Shown piece after piece: positions 62,282 to 64,000 of a stretch of DNA of 64,000 nucleotides. This stretch comes from Pelobacter seleniigenes DSM 18267 (GTDB lineage Bacteria > Desulfobacterota > Desulfuromonadia > Desulfuromonadales > Geopsychrobacteraceae): the NCBI RefSeq assembly GCF_000711225.1, contig NZ_JOMG01000002.1, forward strand, positions 1,004,501 to 1,068,500, read 5' to 3'. Position 1 is the first letter of the stretch. The number at the start of each line of letters is the position of its first letter. A program made the translations under genes and the position numbers. The notes below the pieces were generated by a model that was not told the DNA's origin, searched no databases, and saw nothing but the letters and a program-made list of their open reading frames with translations.

Positions 62282-62923
62282 ATGAAACATGAAACGTTAC
62301 TGATTTATGCCGTCGTTGCATTTTTCTACATCACCAGTCCTGGGCCTGCCATTGTACTGGCCATTCTAAACGGCATCAGAGCAGATATGAAAACTGTTGC
62401 CATTGCTTCGCTGGGAAACATTATTGGGTTACTTCTCCTGTCGACAGCATCTATTTCCGGGCTTGGCGTTTTGCTGACCACCTCCGCACTGATCTTCATG
62501 GTCGTCAAATCAGTTGGCGCCCTGTATTTGATATACATTGGCATCAAATGTATCTTGAACGGTCGAGGGCTGAGTCTTGGAAAATCACTTCACACTGAGA
62601 ACTTGGGAAAAAGCAGAACTTCGTATTTTTACGAAGCATTTTTTCTTGCTGTAACCAACCCCAAACCAATCTTGTTTTTTACGGCAATATTTCCCCAGTT
62701 TTTAGACCTGCAGGCCGATATTCTGCCGCAATTCGTTATCATGACGAGCATATTCTTAACGATATCTTTCAGTTCATTATGCACCTATGGATTTACTGCA
62801 AAGAAATCTAAAACTTGGCTAACAGGTCACAATAGGATGCTCTGGTTTCATCGTATGACCGGAGGGGTATTCATCGCGCTGGGAGTCGGGCTTCTTCGGT
62901 TGTCCTCACGACAAGCAATCTGA
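62282..62923 (+). CDS. LysE/RhtB-family amino acid exporter
   Basis: 213 residues, six membrane segments. YITSPGPAIVLAILNGIRADMK is the N-terminal RhtB motif, LGNIIGLLLLSTASISGLGVLL and KSVGALYLIYIGIKCI follow, and TNPKPILFFTAIFPQFLD is the central family motif. Exports an amino acid such as homoserine or threonine. Codon/base use looks more AT-rich than that of its neighbours. Confidence 0.92.
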   Translation: MKHETLLIYAVVAFFYITSPGPAIVLAILNGIRADMKTVAIASLGNIIGLLLLSTASISGLGVLLTTSALIFMVVKSVGALYLIYIGIKCILNGRGLSLGKSLHTENLGKSRTSYFYEAFFLAVTNPKPILFFTAIFPQFLDLQADILPQFVIMTSIFLTISFSSLCTYGFTAKKSKTWLTGHNRMLWFHRMTGGVFIALGVGLLRLSSRQAI

Positions 62924-63019
62924 AAACATGATCCCGCTCCGCTGGTGAGAGCATGGCAGGAAAGACCAAAGCCGTTTCAAAGGCTGCGCTCCCGCAAGAC
63001 GATTCCGACTTAAGTCCCC

Positions 63020-64000
63020 TCAAACCGCCTGGACCTTCCACCTGACCTCTTTTCCGGCAAAAAACGGCACAATCGGTCGCCCGTTGGGCAAAATGATCTG
63101 CTCCGGCACGGTCCAATGTTCACGGCGCAGCGTGACCGTTCCCGGATTACGCGGCAAACCGTAGAAATCCGCCCCGTTTTCACTGGCAAAGGCTTCCAGC
63201 TTGTCCAGGCATTCCAGTTCATCGAACACCTGCGCATAAAGCTCCAAAGCGGACCAGGCGCTGTAACAACCGGCACAGCCGCAGGCCGACTCTTTGCGGG
63301 ACCGTTCGTGGGGAGCGGAATCACTGCCGAGGAAAAATTTACGCGAGCCGCTCTTCACCACCTGACGCAGGGCCTGTTGATGGGTGTTGCGCTTGAGCAC
63401 CGGCAGGCAATAGTTGTGCGGGTGCAGGCCGCCAACCAGCAAGTCATTACGGTTGAGCAGCAGATGCTGGGGGGTGATGGTTGCCGCAATGCGCGCGTTG
63501 CCGGCTAACACAAACTGGGCGGCATCCGCCGTGGTAATATGTTCCATCACCACCTTCAGCTCGGGATAGCGCTTAACCAAGGGGCCAAGGACGCCCTCGA
63601 TAAACACCTTTTCGCGATCAAAAACATCCACCTCGGCAGCGGTCACTTCACCATGGACCAGTAGCGGCATGGCCAGCAGAGCCATTTCCTCCAGGGCCGG
63701 ATAGATCTTTTCCAGAGCGGTCACCCCGGAGTTCGAGTTGGTCGTTGCCCCGGCCGGGTAAAGCTTGGCTGCGACAACCCCGGCCTGCTGTGCAAGCCGA
63801 ACCGTCTCCGCCGAAGTCTGATCGGTAAGATACAGGGTCAGCAATGGTTCAAAAGAGCTCCCCTGCGGGCGGGAGCCACGCAGCCGTTTGCGGTAGGAGA
63901 GAACAGCCTCTGCCGTGGTGAGGGGCGGTACCAGGTTGGGCATGGCCACGGCCCGGCCAAAACAGCGGGCGCTGGCTGCAACGGTTTCCGGCAGCATCTC
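63020..64000 (-). CDS. pyrC: Dihydroorotase, C-terminal part (cut by window edge)
   Basis: Open to the right edge; at least 326 residues. Carbamylated-lysine motif VVAAKLYPAGATTNSNSGV, VHGEVT, VMEHITTADAAQF, PQHLLLNRND and GSDSAPHERSRKESACGCAGCYS are those of class II PyrC. The Met near the edge (63997) is internal: the N-terminal DDWHLHLR segment lies outside. Third step of pyrimidine synthesis. Confidence 0.95.
   Translation of the reverse strand, partial: EMLPETVAASARCFGRAVAMPNLVPPLTTAEAVLSYRKRLRGSRPQGSSFEPLLTLYLTDQTSAETVRLAQQAGVVAAKLYPAGATTNSNSGVTALEKIYPALEEMALLAMPLLVHGEVTAAEVDVFDREKVFIEGVLGPLVKRYPELKVVMEHITTADAAQFVLAGNARIAATITPQHLLLNRNDLLVGGLHPHNYCLPVLKRNTHQQALRQVVKSGSRKFFLGSDSAPHERSRKESACGCAGCYSAWSALELYAQVFDELECLDKLEAFASENGADFYGLPRNPGTVTLRREHWTVPEQIILPNGRPIVPFFAGKEVRWKVQAV

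Overview
The window reads as chromosome of a Gram-negative anaerobe-type proteobacterium, most likely a Desulfuromonadales/Geobacter-like deltaproteobacterium. This is inferred from gene content: secondary carboxylate transporters, a nucleoside-recognition membrane protein, a DUF2905 protein, many signal-transduction genes and moderately high GC. No rRNA or other decisive marker is present. Both edges cut genes: peptide deformylase at the left and dihydroorotase at the right.

Region 1 (1-12.7 kb) is mostly housekeeping and sensing. It holds def (partial), a TSUP exporter, a histidine kinase next to a periplasmic binding protein, tatD-tcdA, a YhdH-type reductase divergent from an HxlR regulator, and a solitary ribosomal protein S4 without its zinc cysteines behind a Fur/Zur-like operator. 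An AsmA-like protein, a membrane-anchored TraB/TIKI-type protein and an AEC transporter follow.

Region 2 (12.9-40.7 kb) is the striking part: two adjacent catabolic clusters of about 14 kb with the same ends and different middles. Each starts on the left with a minus-strand DapA/NAL-type lyase (299 aa, about 98% identical at DNA level) and ends on the right with a plus-strand FAH-hydrolase plus short-chain dehydrogenase pair (proteins identical). The middle of cluster A holds a FadR-type GntR regulator, a D-2-hydroxyacid dehydrogenase, a tripartite tricarboxylate transporter (TctCBA), an acylpyruvate-type FAH protein, an IlvD/Edd-family dehydratase, a LarA-like racemase and a split UxaA-type dehydratase, which suggests hydroxy/sugar-acid breakdown. 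The middle of cluster B holds a TRAP transporter, an allantoinase-like amidohydrolase, a carbamoylase/allantoate-amidohydrolase-like M20 enzyme, an RpiR regulator, a GarR-like reductase, an AroM protein, a second GntR regulator and an aminotransferase. That suggests use of a cyclic ureide or hydantoin whose amino-acid product is transaminated into the same lower pathway. The reading that the shared ends are a common lower pathway is inference. Both FAH-SDR copies carry a hairpin, MITE-like element between the two genes, in two different lengths.

Region 3 (40.8-49.2 kb) looks AT-richer and accessory. It has an AraC regulator, an ACS-type MFS transporter, a decayed IS256-like fragment, a large lipoprotein with a metallo-beta-lactamase domain, and a large lipoprotein with a tandem alpha/beta-hydrolase appearance. 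A 58-residue winged-helix protein follows.

Region 4 (49.3-64 kb) has a MarR-EmrA-EmrB efflux operon with a 20-bp palindromic operator, tRNA-Val(GAC), and a compact minus-strand run (DUF309, DUF2905, PNPOx-like, nucleoside-recognition, folA, SIMPL, pncB, RdsA/BaiN flavoprotein). An aldo/keto reductase, a MocR regulator divergent from DUF1127 and LysE-type genes, and pyrC (partial) close the window.
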